The notes under the pieces: model-generated
What the model saw: the letters and a program-made list of their open reading frames with translations, nothing else
Databases searched by the model: none
What the model was told of the DNA's origin: nothing
DNA from: Bacteroidota bacterium
GTDB lineage: Bacteria; Bacteroidota; Ignavibacteria; Ignavibacteriales; Ignavibacteriaceae
Length of the DNA: 64,000 bases
NCBI GenBank assembly: GCA_022564295.1
Contig: JADFLR010000003.1
Span: 1-64,000 of the forward strand
Direction of reading: 5' to 3'
In this document: positions 63,219-64,000 of the stretch, one piece after another
Position numbering within the stretch: the first letter of the stretch is position 1
How the letters are laid out: each line of letters opens with the position of its first letter
Position numbers and translations under genes: made by a program

Positions 63219-63755
63219 TTAACCAGCAGTTTTTCCCGCTTTTCTTTGAATATGTTCATCTGAATATTTAATTCCCTTACCTTTATAAGGTTCGGGTTTT
63301 CTGATTGATCTTATTTTAGCTGCTACCTGCCCAACAAGCTGTTTATCTGCACCTGAAATAACTATTTGATTTTGAGTAGGAACTTCTAAAATTACATCGT
63401 CCGGTGGCATAAAATAAATTGGATGAGAGTAGCCTATATTTAATAATAAGTTTTTACCTTTTAGCTCGGCACGGTATCCGACTCCAACAATATCCAATGT
63501 CTTTTTATAGGGAGTATTAACTCCCGTTACCATATTTTGGATCAATGCTCTTGTAAGACCATGTAATGATTTATTCTGTTTAGTATCATCGGGTCTTGTT
63601 ACAATTATTTCCTTTTCTTTTACTTCAACCGAAATATTTGAACTTAATTTTTGCTGCAATTCACCTTTTGGTCCCTTAACCTTTATCGTATCTCCATCGC
63701 GGGAGATTATTACTCCTTGTGGAACTTCAATTGGCTTCTTACCTATTCTTGACAC
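63219..63755 (-). CDS. rplF: 50S ribosomal protein L6
   Basis: A 178-residue L6: MSRIGKKPIEVPQGVIISRD, IKVKGPKGELQQKLS and the C-terminal GADKQLVGQVAAKIRSIRKPEPYKGKGIKY signature. Normal length. Confidence 0.96.
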   Translation of the reverse strand: MSRIGKKPIEVPQGVIISRDGDTIKVKGPKGELQQKLSSNISVEVKEKEIIVTRPDDTKQNKSLHGLTRALIQNMVTGVNTPYKKTLDIVGVGYRAELKGKNLLLNIGYSHPIYFMPPDDVILEVPTQNQIVISGADKQLVGQVAAKIRSIRKPEPYKGKGIKYSDEHIQRKAGKTAG

Positions 63756-63776
63756 TTTAATTCTCCATTCAAAATT

Positions 63777-64000
63777 TTACCAGATATAACAAACAACTTC
63801 ACCACCAGTATCCTGCCTTCTCGCTTCTTTCTCGGTAAGCAGCCCCTTAGAAGTAGAAATAACTGCAGTACCTAGTCCATTAAGCACTCTCGGTAGTTCG
63901 TCTGATTTTTTATAAATTCTCAAACCTGGTTTACTAATTCTCTTCAAACCGTTGATAGCTGGTGCGCCATCGGTGTACTTAAGGAGAACAGTAATAACAT
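63777..64000 (-). CDS. rpsH: 30S ribosomal protein S8, C-terminal part (5' end outside window)
   Basis: The minus-strand frame from the right edge to the TAA at 63777 gives the S8 C-terminus: [43 protein letters not shown] and GGEVVCYIW. It continues past the window edge. The gene order L6-S8 fits the spc operon. Confidence 0.94.
   Translation of the reverse strand, partial: VITVLLKYTDGAPAINGLKRISKPGLRIYKKSDELPRVLNGLGTAVISTSKGLLTEKEARRQDTGGEVVCYIW

Noticed and set aside
1-64000. CRISPR arrays, transposase genes, rRNA genes
   Set aside because: No regularly spaced identical short repeats with unique spacers, no recognisable transposase or cas protein among the open frames, and no rRNA sequence was found.

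Overview
The window looks like a chromosome segment of a low-GC member of the Bacteroidota/Chlorobiota/Ignavibacteriota group, most likely Ignavibacteria-like. The evidence is a short Bacteroidota-type primary sigma factor, a TonB-dependent receptor, a 2040-residue alpha-2-macroglobulin, a B12-dependent ribonucleotide reductase and microcompartment vertex genes. The lineage is inferred from gene content; no 16S rRNA is present.

Layout. 1-3.7 kb: reductive pyrimidine degradation (preA end, dihydropyrimidinase, NCS1 permease). 3.8-9.9 kb: the macroglobulin. 10.2-14.2 kb: a DUF2809 membrane protein, a yeast-type cytosine deaminase, a ferredoxin, alanine racemase and a secreted beta-propeller. 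14.2-22.7 kb: an accessory block (LuxR/ATPase regulator, three DUF4242 proteins, a lipoprotein built from three nearly identical 131-residue repeats, a NodB deacetylase, a methyltransferase, a lipoprotein). This block is punctuated by copies of the 3' end of the transketolase gene that borders it. 22.7-38.7 kb: transketolase, an AhpD-like protein, a DNA glycosylase, TonB receptor and partner, trmB, an ACT protein, asparagine synthase, a GT-C membrane glycosyltransferase, a cupin and an ABC exporter. Gene relics lie between several of these, and there is a candidate structured RNA at about 36 kb. 39.2-42.8 kb: nrdJ.

42.8-49.9 kb is an all-plus-strand accessory island between nrdJ and an NlpC/P60 gene. 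Its first part is a tight cluster of a patatin-like lipase with an internal membrane hairpin, a ComEC-type metallo-beta-lactamase-fold enzyme, a coiled-coil TIR protein and a 46-residue Pro/Lys-rich ORF. I consider this the best candidate for an undescribed (defence-like) system. The rest holds single-gene modules (SRPBCC, zinc ribbon plus HNH nuclease, VOC, DUF1801), about 200-bp direct repeats, a long palindrome and a relic of the nlpC 3' end.

49.9-64 kb, all minus strand, is core genome. In transcription order it runs rpsH, rplF, rplR, tRNA-Gln, rpsE, rpmD, rplO, secY, map, infA, rpmJ, rpsM, rpsK, rpsD, rpoA, rplQ, a terminator, engB, a GAF/degenerate-GGDEF protein, deoB, two EutN/CcmL genes, rpoD and nlpC. 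A tRNA-Gln(UUG) gene inside the ribosomal-protein operon is unusual.

A recurring theme is duplicated 3' gene ends flanking inserted modules, at tkt, nlpC, the SmpA-like gene and the cupin gene. It suggests this chromosome gains genes by accretion at gene ends.
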